From Voacanga thouarsii (lineage: Eukaryota; Streptophyta; Magnoliopsida; Gentianales; Apocynaceae): DNA of 64,000 nucleotides. The translations under genes were made by a program, and so were the position numbers. Under the pieces are notes generated by a model. The model ran no database searches. It was not told the DNA's origin and saw only the letters and a program-made list of their open reading frames with translations. Location of the stretch: positions 2,046,001 through 2,110,000 of the forward strand of contig JANUWF010001937.1 in the NCBI GenBank assembly GCA_026120185.1. Reading direction: 5' to 3'. Position 1 is the first letter of the stretch; every line of letters starts with the position of its first letter. Below are positions 1 to 10,951 of the stretch, piece by piece.

Positions 1-1754
1 GTTTCCAAACAAACCTTCCTACATCCGTTCTAAAATTTACTCAAGAACTATTAATTGTAATTTGTCTTAATGATATTTGGAACCATCAAGTATAAAGTCA
101 TGCAATGATTTTCACAATATTTTCATGCATGTAATGCGTAAGTACATTTTCATATATAGCATAATTTTGAAGTGTGGCTCCATAATCATAATACTCATCA
201 GAAACTTCATGGCAATATTCATGCGTGAATAAATTATGGTATCATAATAGAATCATTAATTTCATGCATAAGCATTTTCTCCAAAAATGTCATACTCATA
301 ATTTAAATTATACTTTTCATGCCAAAATGAGAAACGCTTCATAAAATTCATTCATATATTTTATATGCACTTGAATGCAAATTGTACATAATCTAAACAT
401 AGCATTTTCGCGTGGATTTGCATTTTCAAAATAGGCCTGAGATGCAAGGACTTACATACCTTGTTCAAACTTAGCTTATCTCCTTCACTTAATTCAAGAT
501 CTCGCTTCTCCTCCTTTACCTATGTCTGCCACGTCTATCATATATATAACGTGTATGAATTAATTCCTATTTATTCCACTCCAAAAAAAGTATTAATTAA
601 ATCCCTAGGGTAATTAAGGAATTACCTAGGTCTTAAGTAATTCAAAATGTGCTTAGTGATAAAACCTAAGTCTAGAGTAAAGCATTCCATTACAGAATTC
701 AATAGCTTGCTAACATATCCACAAATTCAAATACTACCTCCATTTTACAATATAAGTTGTTTTAGACTTGAAGTGTTTTTTCACAATATAAGTCATTTTG
801 CAAAATTCTATAAGCATTTATTGCTCTTTTTTTTTTCTATTCTGCCCCTTCTTACAATCTCTCTCTTTCCACTAACTATAATCCAACTCTTTCCAATTAC
901 TAAAATAGATAAAGACTTAATTAGGGGTATTTTTAGAATTGTCTTAGAATTTAGGATTCTTAATTCTTGTGCATAAGTCTAAAACGACTTATATTGTGAA
1001 ACGGAGGTAGTAGTTTAAGTGTCCCGATTTCTCTATCAAGATAAATAGCTAATCAAAGCCTTGATTATGTCATAAATCCCTAATCATCATGCAAAACCTT
1101 AATTATTCATGCGTGCAAACCCTAATTAGTCACACAAAAGCCTAATCAGCTATGAAAACCCTAATTAATCATAAAATACTTTAATTAACCAAGCAACTCA
1201 TTCACCAATTCATCTCACCAAGTACACCATGGCGTCAAGTAATCTTGCAAGATTAAAATTTCTTTAAAAAGTTTTATTTTCCAAAGCATGGGGTTTAATC
1301 ACCTACAATTATAAAGTCCATTAAAATCATCAAAGCCCTCACAAATATATTCTTAATAATTATAAACATCTTTTAAAAATCCATTTAAGCCAATTTTCAA
1401 AGCATTCACAGCCATCCCCATAAGCAAAATTCATTTTTCTACTTCAAATAGCAAATTCTGTTTTCAACATAAACAGGGGTCATAAATATCCACCTATTTA
1501 ATTGAGAAAATCATTTTATTTTTCAATTTAAACTTCTAGTCCAGGACCTTAGTATGTTAGGTAAATTATCATGTATTGATCTCCCCAATATTTTCCCAAA
1601 AAAGTGGCTCAAACTATTTTTACATAAGGGCCCGAATGAACAGTAACCAGCATTGAGCAGTGATATTGAAAAATTCATATCTCATAAATTACAAAATATT
1701 TTTAGTTATTGTTTTACTAAAATAATTATTACATATTGAAGTTTCTACAGTATG
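1..1754 (-). repeat. Probable reverse-oriented LTR-derived sequence
   Basis: AT-rich, with no credible reading frame. Read on the minus strand, it has the composition of long Del/Tekay-like gypsy LTRs: a short 'tactgttc' motif near 1630 that recurs near 61910, and a donor-like AAGGTATGTAAG near 460. It stops at 1755, where a different LTR ends. The assignment rests on resemblance, not on a terminal repeat pair, so it is weak. A MITE sits inside it at 734-1010. Confidence 0.3.
734..1010. mobile_element. Stowaway-type MITE, 277 bp
   Basis: The two ends are long inverted repeats: CTACCTCCATTTTACAATAT at the left matches the reverse complement of the right end (CTACCTCCGTTTCACAATAT), and similarity continues for about 40 bp. 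TA dinucleotides flank both sides (732-733 and 1011-1012), the expected Tc1/mariner-type target duplication. A further copy of the 'cacaatataagtc' motif lies just inside the left end. The CTCC(C/T)TCCGT-type terminus and small size fit Stowaway MITEs. It has no coding capacity; the 109-codon frame crossing it (647-976) is incidental. Confidence 0.88.
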
Positions 1755-3214
1755 TGTAACACCCCACTACCTAGGCCCAACAGGGTTGGGGATATCGCCC
1801 CGTCCAAAGGACAAGGTGTCTTTATAACTAGGTCACACCAACGAAAATAAAAAAATAATACCTTAAAAATTGAACTTATTACAACACAAAAATTCAGGGA
1901 CGGATCCAAAATAAATTGTTTACTATCATCTTTTAAAGCAACACATAAAATAAATAACACAAAGTCTTCAAAGTAGGAAACAATCTAGCTACTTATCTCC
2001 ACAGTAGGACCAACCTGAAAACATGGCATAAAAGGTGATGAGATAAAAATCTCAGTAAGCCCGTGTGTGCTTTAAGTGTTTTAGGTAAAACAGTTCATAT
2101 ATGCAAGTTGTAAAAATTGTATAGAAGAAAATGTTGGCAAGCAATAAATAAGGATTAAAATAAAGAGTGGCGTTTTGCTTTTCAAACCATACATGTGCAC
2201 AATAAATACAACAACTCAAATGGGTAGCCATGGGTGACCACACGTTGGGCCCTATGACTATATAACGGTCAGAATGCCACACTTTGTGCAGACTGGCAAA
2301 AAGGTAGGTGATCGGCCTACTGGGTAAGATACTCCTTCTTCTCTATACCCAAATATACCGGTTGTCCACTCCGAAAACACACAGCCCACTTGACTGAAAC
2401 TTGCTAGCTCGGACCGGCATGACTAAATAGTACTGTCGCTTCTCTAAGTTGAGTTCATCTTCTAGAGGTGACCTCCTGCCAGAAGACTCGCTCTTGCTCT
2501 TCGAAACTAGTACTACTAGCCTACCCTTATTGAGAACTCAACATTGATTGTCCCACTTGGGAGAAAACGGATAAAACATTGCTTTACTTGGAAATAGCAA
2601 TTAAGGGTTTCTAAAATTCATGTCAAAATGGGTTTTTAGAAAGAGTTTAGTGTTTGTGCAAAACGGCTTGTTTGGTTTTCAAATGATTTGTTTGACTGAA
2701 CAAGAAAGGAAACAGTCCTTAATTGCCTTTACAAAATGAATGTCCATACACTTTGCGTTTGGCTTTCCATAGTAACCTTTCGTTATCAAATAAGTTTATG
2801 CAGGAGCTTACCTGATCCTTTACTTGCAAATTCACATATCTTCCAAAACTAGCCTAACCCCGCCTGGGGTAAACACAAGGCATATGGTTATACTCAAGCT
2901 ATATTCGCTTCTATAAATAATCCTAGTTTAACTTATTACAATTATGACCCTAATGTCCTAAGCTTTAAGGCTAAATGATAAAGGGTTTAATAAAATAAGT
3001 CTAGCTTGATAAGTGAAAATAACTAGGGGTTATAAAATAATTACTAATAAGTTATAGGTTCAAATACAAATCTTAAGTGTTGTTATTAATAAATAAACTA
3101 GGGTTTAATTGATGAAGTATCCTAAGTCCTAGATGATATTGTTAAAATAAATAATAAATTATTACTAATCTCTTAATTAATAATTAATAGATAGAAAATA
3201 ATAAATAAAATTGA
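1755..3214 (-). repeat. Partial Del/Tekay-like LTR (3' part), reverse orientation
   Basis: Starts with TGTAACACCCCACTACCTAG, the same terminus as the block at 36100, and is similar to 36100-37500 along its whole length. Read on the minus strand, it ends ...GGGGTGTTACA and carries an 'actgag...ctcatcacc...ttttcag' stretch typical of the R/U5 side of these gypsy LTRs. The 5' portion is missing: at 3215 the Athila element begins and no continuation is visible beyond 10951. It is an LTR remnant without internal genes. Confidence 0.7.
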
Positions 3215-4758
3215 TGCGTTTGGATTTAGGCATAAAAATCATACAAAAACTAAGCACATTCCTAATCAAGTTTAAATTAAAACGTTGGACCCAAATCACA
3301 CATATGAGCAAGCGTACTCATCATTACTGAGCATAGGGTTCAAACGAGTGTCGATCCTCAAGGAACAAGTAAACATTAATTACCCCTCTTTCATTGTTCA
3401 ACCGACTCAACAAAGTGAAAATCAAATAAAAAGGAAAACTAAAAATAAAATAAAATAAAAATACGTACATGTCAAGGATGGAGAAGTATGCAACTCAAAC
3501 CATTGATTAGATAACCATGATCTTCAAGAACTTAACCATTATCATAATCAATCATTCTCTCGTCACCATGAAGGATTAAGGTAAATTAGCATCACTTGGT
3601 CTGTCTCAACTAATTACTACCTTCTAGATAAATAAGCATCACTTGGTCTGTCTCAACTAATTCATCCAAAAGATGCATTAAACACAATCCTTAATTAAAT
3701 TTCGGTGGTCTGGCAAATTTAAAACATGAAATTAATCAATGAATCCTTGGTCTGGCAAACATCAATTAACCTTTAATTACTCAATCCTCAGCAAGTAACC
3801 TCTTTGGTTTAGCAAGTTAACAGCCAATGAATGCGAAAAATAATCAATTACAACCATCATTAACCTCTTTGGTCTAGCAAGTTAACAATAGAAACAACCA
3901 ACTAATCTCGGAATATGCCCAGGTAATTAAATACCAAGAAGAACAGTCGATTAATCAAAAGATTAAATAACTCCAAGAATCATGATTATCTAAAACAATG
4001 TCAAATTACAATAGAACAATTAAAACATCATTGTCAAGAAAAAGAAAACAAAGTAAAAGAAAGAACTCATAGACAACCCTCATTCTTCTTCCTTTAAAAA
4101 CATTCTTGTACAACCCTCCTTGAACTTGAAGAATTCCTCCTTAGACTGAGTGATTTTCTATGATGATCAATGAATTCTCCCATTTTTCCTTGTGTTTTTC
4201 ATATATTTATAGGCTTAAGAAGTGTCTAAACTCGTACGTACAAAGTTCTTGGCCGAGTAAAAGTTGGAAGATGCTAAAACTCCCCAGATTTCTAAAAACG
4301 CGTCAAAAGATCGCAGCACCGCTTCAGGAACAGACCACAGCCGACGCCGCCTTAGTCCTTCGGAGCTGGTGCCGCCTGTGTTCTGTTTCTCCACTCATTT
4401 GCCGATTTTTCTCCGAATTTTGCGCATACGTTCTAGAATGCAGCCGGCGCTGCCTCCAGCCTTACAGCCGGCGCCGGTTAGGCTCTGTTCTACTTTGCTT
4501 CTCCAATTTTTTCATCACTTTAAGGTTCGTGCATCCAGTGTACAGCCGGCGCCGGTTCCAGGCTTCCAGCTGGCGCTACCTCTGCTCTATTTCGCGACAG
4601 TTTTGCTTCGTTTTACCCAAAAACCTGAAATAATGACCAAAATACCTTTCCAAGGGTAAAATCTCAAATATAAAAGAATATGGCTAGTTATTGCACAAAA
4701 TGTATTACAAAAGAGCCTCAAATAACTACGCAAAATATAACTAAATTATCCCCTATCA
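3215..4758 (-). repeat. Athila 3' LTR, 1544 bp
   Basis: On the plus strand it runs TGCGTTTGG...CCCTATCA; on the minus strand this is TGATAGGGG...CCAAACGCA, a canonical TG...CA LTR next to a polypurine tract. The TGCGTTTGGATTT end recurs at 10921, identifying the other LTR edge. Between about 4320 and 4600 it contains a GC-rich cluster of (A)GCCGGCGCCGG-like motifs in otherwise AT-rich DNA. Overlapping frames at 4160-4659 cross this cluster and are not genes. Four short runs with a repeated 'ttggtctg(t/g)' phrase occur around 3596-3880. Confidence 0.85.
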
Positions 4759-4772
4759 TATTCCCCCACACT
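4759..4772 (-). other. Polypurine tract of the Athila element
   Basis: Minus strand reads AGTGTGGGGGAATA directly before the LTR start TGATAGGGG. This is the position and sequence expected of the plus-strand primer. A second purine-rich run with seven Gs lies at 6288-6300, downstream of integrase, as often seen in Athila elements. Confidence 0.8.
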
Positions 4773-6539
4773 TAGCTCTTTGCTTGTCCTCAAGCAAAGC
4801 ATCAAGAACAAGTAGAAAAAAACACAAGGTCTTACTCACATCACTCAATCAATTCCCAAAACATATCTTCAATGCTTTCTTTACTTATGAACATAAAACA
4901 TATGATACTAAATCTTTCACAGCCAATGCAAGACTTGTGTAGTGATAAATAACTTCGTAGAACCATCACAATACTTCACAATATTCTCAAACCATTAGAA
5001 AGAAGTTAGTTCAAAAAGAATATGCATTCCATATGCTTACTTTTCATACACTCTCTCCACTAATCTGAGACATATCATGATTCTACTTAGACCAAGTAGG
5101 ACTTTTAAGCTTGTAATGTAAGGCTAAAGGTTTGTAATGCGGCTTAGCAAATAAAGGATATAGGAACATCAAAAGTCAAAGAAAAAACTGAGAGTAAGCA
5201 AGAAAAGGGTAACCAAAATAAACCTATAATTCCCAACTCTTCTTGCTCTCTTATTCCAAGAATCAATCAAACCATAACCTTATATAACAACCCTTACGCA
5301 TTTCAAGCAAATCCTGCATTGCTCTTTCTTTTTTTTTTCTTCTTCTTCTTCTTCTTCTTTCAGCTCTTCTTATCATCAATTCTTTTCCTCACAAGATCAA
5401 TCAATTTTCCAGCTATGGTAGCAAGTATCTTATATGAACTTACTTTTATAGTTCACTCACCATCCTTTTTGTGATTTTTTCGCTCTTTTTGTCTTCACTT
5501 CTCTCTCAATTCTTTCTTCTTTTACTCCTCTTTTTTCTTTTTCTGCTGCTGTTCTTTTCTTTTTCATTTACTTTCCTTTCTAGCAGCTTGTTGTTTTCTC
5601 TTTTTACTCGTTTCCTTTCTTCTTTCTCATCTTTTTTCAGCTCGCATTCTTTTCTTTCTCAATCTTTCAACTTCTTCCTTTCATTCCACTTCCTCTCTTT
5701 TCCCAGCTCCAATTGTAATTGATCCATGACTGAAAGTAACAAGTCATGATCTCTCTCCCTGCATTGTTCTCAACATACATACACTTTCATCCTTGAAGAG
5801 CATAAAGATTTGGAAATTATACAAACTCTCAGCACAAGTAATGGACAAAATATCGTGAGGGGTTGTAAAGAAAGAAATCACCAATTTAAGCTCAAAATAG
5901 GCACTAGGGATAATATAGCACTATGTAGGCTTGAAAAGCTTAAACTATTCAAAGAAGGCCTATTACCGTCATCCCTAAGTTAAATCATGAATGTCTTTCT
6001 TATTTCGCCTCAAGAGGTATTCAAGTAAGTTCTAGAATGCTCCACGCATTTTAGATAAAAAAAAAACAGGTTTAAGAATAATGCAAAGCATTTGATCAAG
6101 AACTACTTTGTCCAAATGAGTGCAAAAAGTCATGCATACGCCATAAATGATCTAGAACATATACTCTATAATTCATCATAAAGACATGGACTAAAAATAC
6201 GGCATGAAATCTCCAGAAAATCAGAAAATTTTGAAAAAATTTGTTCCCAAGAAAGCTAAAGAGTATGTAGAAGACTTGTCAATCAAACCACCCCCCCACA
6301 CACTTAAACTGGATATTGTCCTCAATGGCCAAATAAATAGAACCAAAACAATCAATACCAAGGGACCAAAAAGATAAAGGAGAAGAGATAAGAAAAATAA
6401 ACTTCCAATAATCGTGTTGTACAAGAGCTGAATGCTTGAAGAGGGAGGCATCATCAAAGTGCCTATGCGGAGTCGTCAAAGAGCATGTCCACCTGTTCAT
6501 TAACGTTTCACCCGATGGCTATTAACTTTGAAAGTTCCC
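4773..6539 (-). other. Athila 3' non-coding / env-position region
   Basis: This is the interval between integrase and the 3' LTR where intact Athila elements may carry an env-like ORF. No env-like reading frame or membrane-protein pattern is recognisable. A strongly pyrimidine-biased tract (plus strand about 5320-5700, including a TTC repeat at 5338-5358) creates a Phe/Leu/Ser-rich frame that is compositional only. Confidence 0.6.
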
Positions 6540-7690
6540 CGATTGGGGTGAGTAAGGTCTAAGGTGCCAAAAGGGCCGACCTTACTTACCGTGAATGGTT
6601 CCAACCACCGAGATTTCAACTTTTCGGGAAAAAGCCGTAAACGAGAATTGAATAATAGGACTTGATCGCCTATTGCAAAGTCATGTGGTCCAATAATATG
6701 CTTTTCGTGCTAGGATTTCACTTTTTCTTTGTACCAGAGTGACGTATCATAGGCATCTTTTCGCAATTCCTTCAAGGCTATGAGTTGAAGTAACCGAGAT
6801 TTCCCAACTGACTCAAGATTAAGATTGACCAGTTTTATTGCCTAATAAGCCTTGTGTTCAATTTCAACTGGTAGGTGACATGATTTACCATATACTAACC
6901 GAAATGGAGTCGTGCCAATTGGTGTCTTAAAGGCTGTTTGATATGCCCAAAGGGTATCATCTAGTTTTAATCTCCAATCCTTCCTAGTGTGATTGATAGT
7001 TTTTTTCAAAATTCGTTTGAGGTCTTTATTAACCACCTCAACCTGTCCACTTGTTTGAGAGTGATACGGGGTGGCCAACTTATGGTACACACCTAGGTGT
7101 GTGAGGACTTTTTTCATTTGTGCATTACAAAAATGAGTCCCCCTATCACTAATTAGGACCTCAGGCATACCAAATCGAGTGAAAAGTTTTTTCAGAAATT
7201 TGACCACCACCCTTGCATCATTAGTGGGTAAGGCTTGGGCTTTTACCCATCCACCAAGATATATTTATTCCCTAAAGAACTAGGAAAAGGTCCCATGAAG
7301 TCTATGCCCCAACAGTCAAATACTTCACACGGTTGGAAAATTTGTAATGCATCTCATTAGATTTAGAAAGGTTACCTGTACGTTGACACCTATCACAACT
7401 TTGGACAAACCTGCGGGCATCTTTAAATAATGTGGGCCAATAGAATTCGGCGTCTAGCACCTTTCGTGCATTGTTGTTGGCTTGGTAATGTCCTCCAACA
7501 AGTCCTTCATGATAATGTCGAAGAATATCTTCCCCTTCCCTAGCATCCACACACCTCCGAACGATTTGGTCCGCACAACACTTAAACAAATATGGGTCAT
7601 CCCAAAAGTAATGCTGTACATCAGAGAGGAAACTCTTATTTTGATGCATCGTGAGGTCTTTTGGCATAATTCCTGCAGCCAACTAGTTAG
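6540..7690 (-). pseudogene. Athila integrase, broken
   Basis: Read from 7690 down: an N-terminal zinc-binding region (HYHEGLVGGHY, then CDRCQRTG), a core beginning with a D in a DFMGPF-like motif near 7305, a second catalytic Asp in SDRGTHF near 7150, and the glutamate region ([12 protein letters not shown]) near 7050, followed by the conserved [16 protein letters not shown] and [12 protein letters not shown] segments. Stops or frame changes occur near 7300, near 7215-7240 and at 6842, so no intact enzyme is encoded. It would have inserted the element's cDNA into the genome. Confidence 0.9.
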
Positions 7691-9459
7691 AAAAGTCGGC
7701 AAACCATGGTGTGGTTGGGATCTCACCTTCTATGAACAAAAGTTGCTCGTCCGGAAAAGCGTCATCAATGTTTTCTTCTAGCAAGAATTCCAGGTGTGGA
7801 TTATCCAATCTTGACAGGTGATCTGCAGCCAAGTTTTTTGCCCCCTTTTTGTCTCTAATCTCCAAATCAAATTCCTGCAATAATAGAACCCATCTTATCA
7901 ATCTTGGTTTGGAATCATGTTTGGTTAGTAGGTACTTTAGGGCTGAATGGTCCGTATATACAATGACTTTGGATAAAATAAGATAAGAGCAGAATTTATC
8001 AAAGGCAAACACTATGGCCAGCAATTCTTTCTCAGTTGTTGTGTAATTTTCCTGTGCATCCGTTAGAGTCTTGCTGGCATAGTATATCGGTTGGAAGTGC
8101 TTGTTCCGTCTTTGTCCCAATACTACACCAACTGCAAAGTCACTTGCATCACACATTAGTTCAAAGGGAAGAGACCAATCCGGGGCAATTAGAATGGGTG
8201 AATTAATCAATTTCTCTTTAAGTATGGTAAAAGCGTTGAGACATTTATCATCAAAATTAAATTCAGCATCCTTTTCAAGTAAAGAAGTAAGAGGTTTCAA
8301 AAATTTTGAGAAGTCGAAGATAAACCACCTGTAGAAACCTGCGTGACCAAGAAAGCTCCTTATAGCTTTTACCGAAGTAGGAGGAGGTAGCTTCTCGATT
8401 GCTTCAATTTTTACTCTATCGACCTCAATACCCTTCCTTGAAATTTTGTGCCCTAATATAATACCTTCTTTTACCATAAAGTGGCACTTTTCCCAGTTAA
8501 GCATGAGGTTAGTCTCTTCACATCTTGCGAGCACCTTCTCAAGGTTAGATAAGCACAAATCAAATGAGTCACCAAAAACTGAGAAATCATCCATAAATAC
8601 CTCTATGATATCCCCCACGAGTCCTTCAAATATAATTGTCATGCATCTTTGGAATGTTCTGGGGCTATTGCAAAGGCCAAATGGCATCCTACGATATGCA
8701 AAAATACTATATGGACATGTGAAAGTAGTCTTTTCTTAGTCCTCCGGAGCTATGGGAATTTGCAAGTAGCTTGAGAATCCATCTAAGAAACAATAATACT
8801 CGTGACTGGCTAACTTTTCCAACATTTGGTCAATGAAAGGAAGAGGGAAGTGTGGGGGAGTGGTTTTTTCTAGTGGCTTTGTTTAACATCCTATAATCTA
8901 TGCAAAATCTCCACCTCGTGACCAATCTTATAGGGACTAATTCATTTTTATCGTTGGGGCTCACCGTCATTCCTCCCTTCTTTGGTACCACTTGAGTAGG
9001 ACTTACCCAACTGCTATCTGAAATAGGGTAAATGATGCCAGAATCTAAGAGCTTAACCACCTCACCTTTTACTACTTCACTCATATGTGGGTTCAACTTG
9101 CATTGGGGTTGTACTACGGGTTTTGCATTTTCTTCCATTAAGATCTTGTGTGTGGAAAAGGATGGACTAATGCCTTTAATATCAGTGATCTTCCAAGCTA
9201 TCACTCTTTTATATTTTTCCAACATGCTTACCAGCTTGGTCTTTTGTTCTGGCTTGAGATTTTTGGCAATGATGACAGGTAACTTACGATCCTTAGCCAA
9301 GAACACATATTCCAAATGCTCGAGTAGGTCCTTTGAGTCCACTTTGGTAGGATAGTCTATAGATGATTTTATTCTCCCCAAACTACGTTTTTCTATGTCT
9401 AAATTCTGCATCCCATCCTTGTTATGAGATTCCTCCAGATATGCCATTGATGTTTCCAT
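7683..9459 (-). pseudogene. Athila reverse transcriptase and RNase H, broken
   Basis: Two frames joined by a frameshift near 8700-8860. The upstream part (9459-8830) holds the RT fingers (CIDYRMLNKATRKNH, reached through a VVPKKGGMTV segment). The downstream part (8687-7683) holds [15 protein letters not shown], the catalytic FMDD (8586-8597) followed by FSVFGDSF, the thumb ([12 protein letters not shown]), then RNase H ([40 protein letters not shown]) and the AADHLSRL linker. FMDDFSVFG and the following [11 protein letters not shown] are typical of Athila-type pol. It would convert the element's RNA to DNA. Confidence 0.93.
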
Positions 9460-9480
9460 TAATTCCTCCTTAATAGATTC

Positions 9481-10660
9481 CTACATCAACTCAAAAATTG
9501 GTTTGTTAAGAATATCAACTCTTAGACACAAATCATCAGAAGTCATAGGTTGTTGCATGCTCTTATGGATTTGAATTATGACTTCCTCATCCCCAACCCT
9601 TAGTGTTAATCTCCCCCCATAGACATCAATTAATGCTTTTGCTATAGCTAAAAAGGGCCTACCTAAGATTAAGGGGACTTTAGAATCTTCGTCCATGTCA
9701 AGAATAACAAAATCCACAGAAAATATGAATTTATCAACTTTTACCAATACATCTTCAATGATGCCCCTAGGGTATTTGATAGAGCGATCTGCGAGTTGAA
9801 TACTCATCCTAGTGGGCTGTGGTTCTCCTAGGCCTAGCATTTTAAATGTTTTATATGGTAGTAAATTAATGCTAGCACCTAGGTCAGCTAGTGCATTACA
9901 GACATGAAGAGTGCCAATTAGACATGGGATAGAGAAACTCCCTGGATCTTTTGCTTTTTGGGGTAAACTAGAGTTGTCCTACAAGATGGCTGAGCATTCT
10001 TCGTTGAGGACTACTGTAGACAATTCTTCCAGTTGCTTTTTGTTGATAAGCATACTTTTGAGGAACTTGGCATATTTGGGCATGTGGATTAAAGTTTCAC
10101 TGAGGGGGATGTTTATGTGCAGTTGTTTAAATACCTCTAGGAATTTGTTGAACTAGGCGTCTTTTCAGGCCTTGTGTAGACGAGTAGGGTATGGTATGTT
10201 AGGCTGAAAAGTGGGTTTTTCGGGAGGTGGACAGGGGATAGCCGGTGCTGGTTCCAGTGCTTCAGCCGGTGCCGGTTCCATTCTGTGTTGCAAGGTTTTG
10301 GTGTTAATGGACATCCGATGTCGGTTCTCTTCTTCCAGTCGGCGCCGGCCCTCATATGTTGTACTATTTGGCAATTCTTTCCCACTTTGCAATGTGATAG
10401 CAACTGTTTCCATACTGGCTAATGGTGTGAATTCATGAGATTTTATTACCATATCCGTCAAAAAACCAGATTTGTTGTTCCATGTTGCGGATCATTGCTT
10501 CGAATTTTTCGAAGGTGGAATTAATTTCTTGGAAACGCCTCGTGACATGCCCTACGAATTTACCAACTAAGGTTTCAAGCTCTATTGATTCTGGTGCTGT
10601 GAGTGTTCCCTCCGAAGCATAATGGGAGTACTACTCCCTGTTGGACCTCCTTAGATCCCA
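9481..10660 (-). pseudogene. Athila gag C-terminus and protease, broken
   Basis: From 10461 down it shows the gag-end signature ITLQSGKEL and an Ala/Pro/Glu-rich segment (EPAPAEALEPAPA) produced by the GC-rich motif cluster at 10225-10350. Then come the FLEVFKQLHINIPLSE-like linker, the aspartic protease active site DLGAS (9871-9885) and VPLILGRPFLA near 9650. The Retrotrans_gag core and zinc knuckles expected upstream are absent: only about 230 bp separate the gag tail from the primer site. The gag N-terminus has therefore been deleted, and a stop lies near 10150. Confidence 0.85.
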
Positions 10661-10893
10661 ATTCTCCATGTCTCCTGAATAAGGAGATAAGTTAGATAGG
10701 AAAATTACAAAAATACGCAGCTAGTTTAAAAGACGTAGTTCATGTTGGTTAGGTTAGTTAGGTTATAAGGTTATACAAGAATACACGAAATACAAAAGAT
10801 AGCACCGTTTTGCAGCAAGAACAAACATACATATTTACACATTTACATATTGACATGGTTAAATCAACAAAGTCCAGGCTTTCATGCTATTGT

Positions 10894-10911
10894 TCCCCGG
10901 TAACGGCGCCA
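10894..10911 (-). other. Athila primer binding site (Asp-tRNA type)
   Basis: The plus strand reads TCCCCGGTAACGGCGCCA. This equals the 3' end of plant tRNA-Asp (...CCCCGGCAACGGCGCCA) with one C-to-T difference. On the minus strand it is the classic TGGCGCCGTT... site used by Athila elements. It sits 9 bp inside the LTR edge at 10921. It is not a tRNA gene. Confidence 0.88.
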
Positions 10912-10920
10912 AAAACTTGA

Positions 10921-10951
10921 TGCGTTTGGATTTGGGCATAAAAATCATTGA
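10921..10951 (-). repeat. Remnant of Athila 5' LTR
   Basis: TGCGTTTGGATTTGGGCATA and a few further bases match the edge of the 3' LTR (3215 onward) with one substitution. Similarity then stops abruptly at about 10948, leaving some 1.5 kb of the expected LTR missing. ATTGA at 10947-10951 matches the pentamer preceding the 3' LTR (3210-3214). Confidence 0.8.

Larger units (their letters stand above)
3215..10951 (-). mobile_element. Athila-type Ty3/gypsy retrotransposon, 5'-LTR deleted
   Basis: Minus-strand element with 3' LTR (3215-4758), polypurine tract (4759-4772), integrase, RNase H, RT, protease, the gag C-terminus, an Asp-tRNA-type primer binding site (10894-10911) and only about 30 bp of 5' LTR. 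The DLGAS protease, FMDD reverse transcriptase and the TGGCGCCGTT-type primer site are hallmarks of the Athila lineage. Frameshifts and stops break every gene, and most of gag is gone, so the copy is dead. The pentamer ATTGA flanks both ends (3210-3214; 10947-10951), but the right copy overlaps LTR-matching bases and may be chance. Confidence 0.9.

Noticed and set aside
647..976. 109-codon open frame
   Set aside because: It runs through the inverted repeat of a MITE and pyrimidine-rich DNA; composition explains it.
4160..4659. Two long overlapping frames rich in Arg, Cys and Pro
   Set aside because: They cross the GC-rich motif cluster inside the Athila LTR; no domain, and LTRs here are non-coding.
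5471..5722. 83-codon Phe/Leu/Ser-rich membrane-like ORF
   Set aside because: Product of a T/C-rich tract; on the element's sense strand it is purine-rich non-coding sequence.
9032..9355. Plus-strand ORF opposite the Athila RT
   Set aside because: Pure shadow of the minus-strand pol gene.
10894..10911. Match to the 3' end of tRNA-Asp, possible tRNA gene
   Set aside because: Only 18 bases adjacent to an LTR edge; it is a primer binding site.
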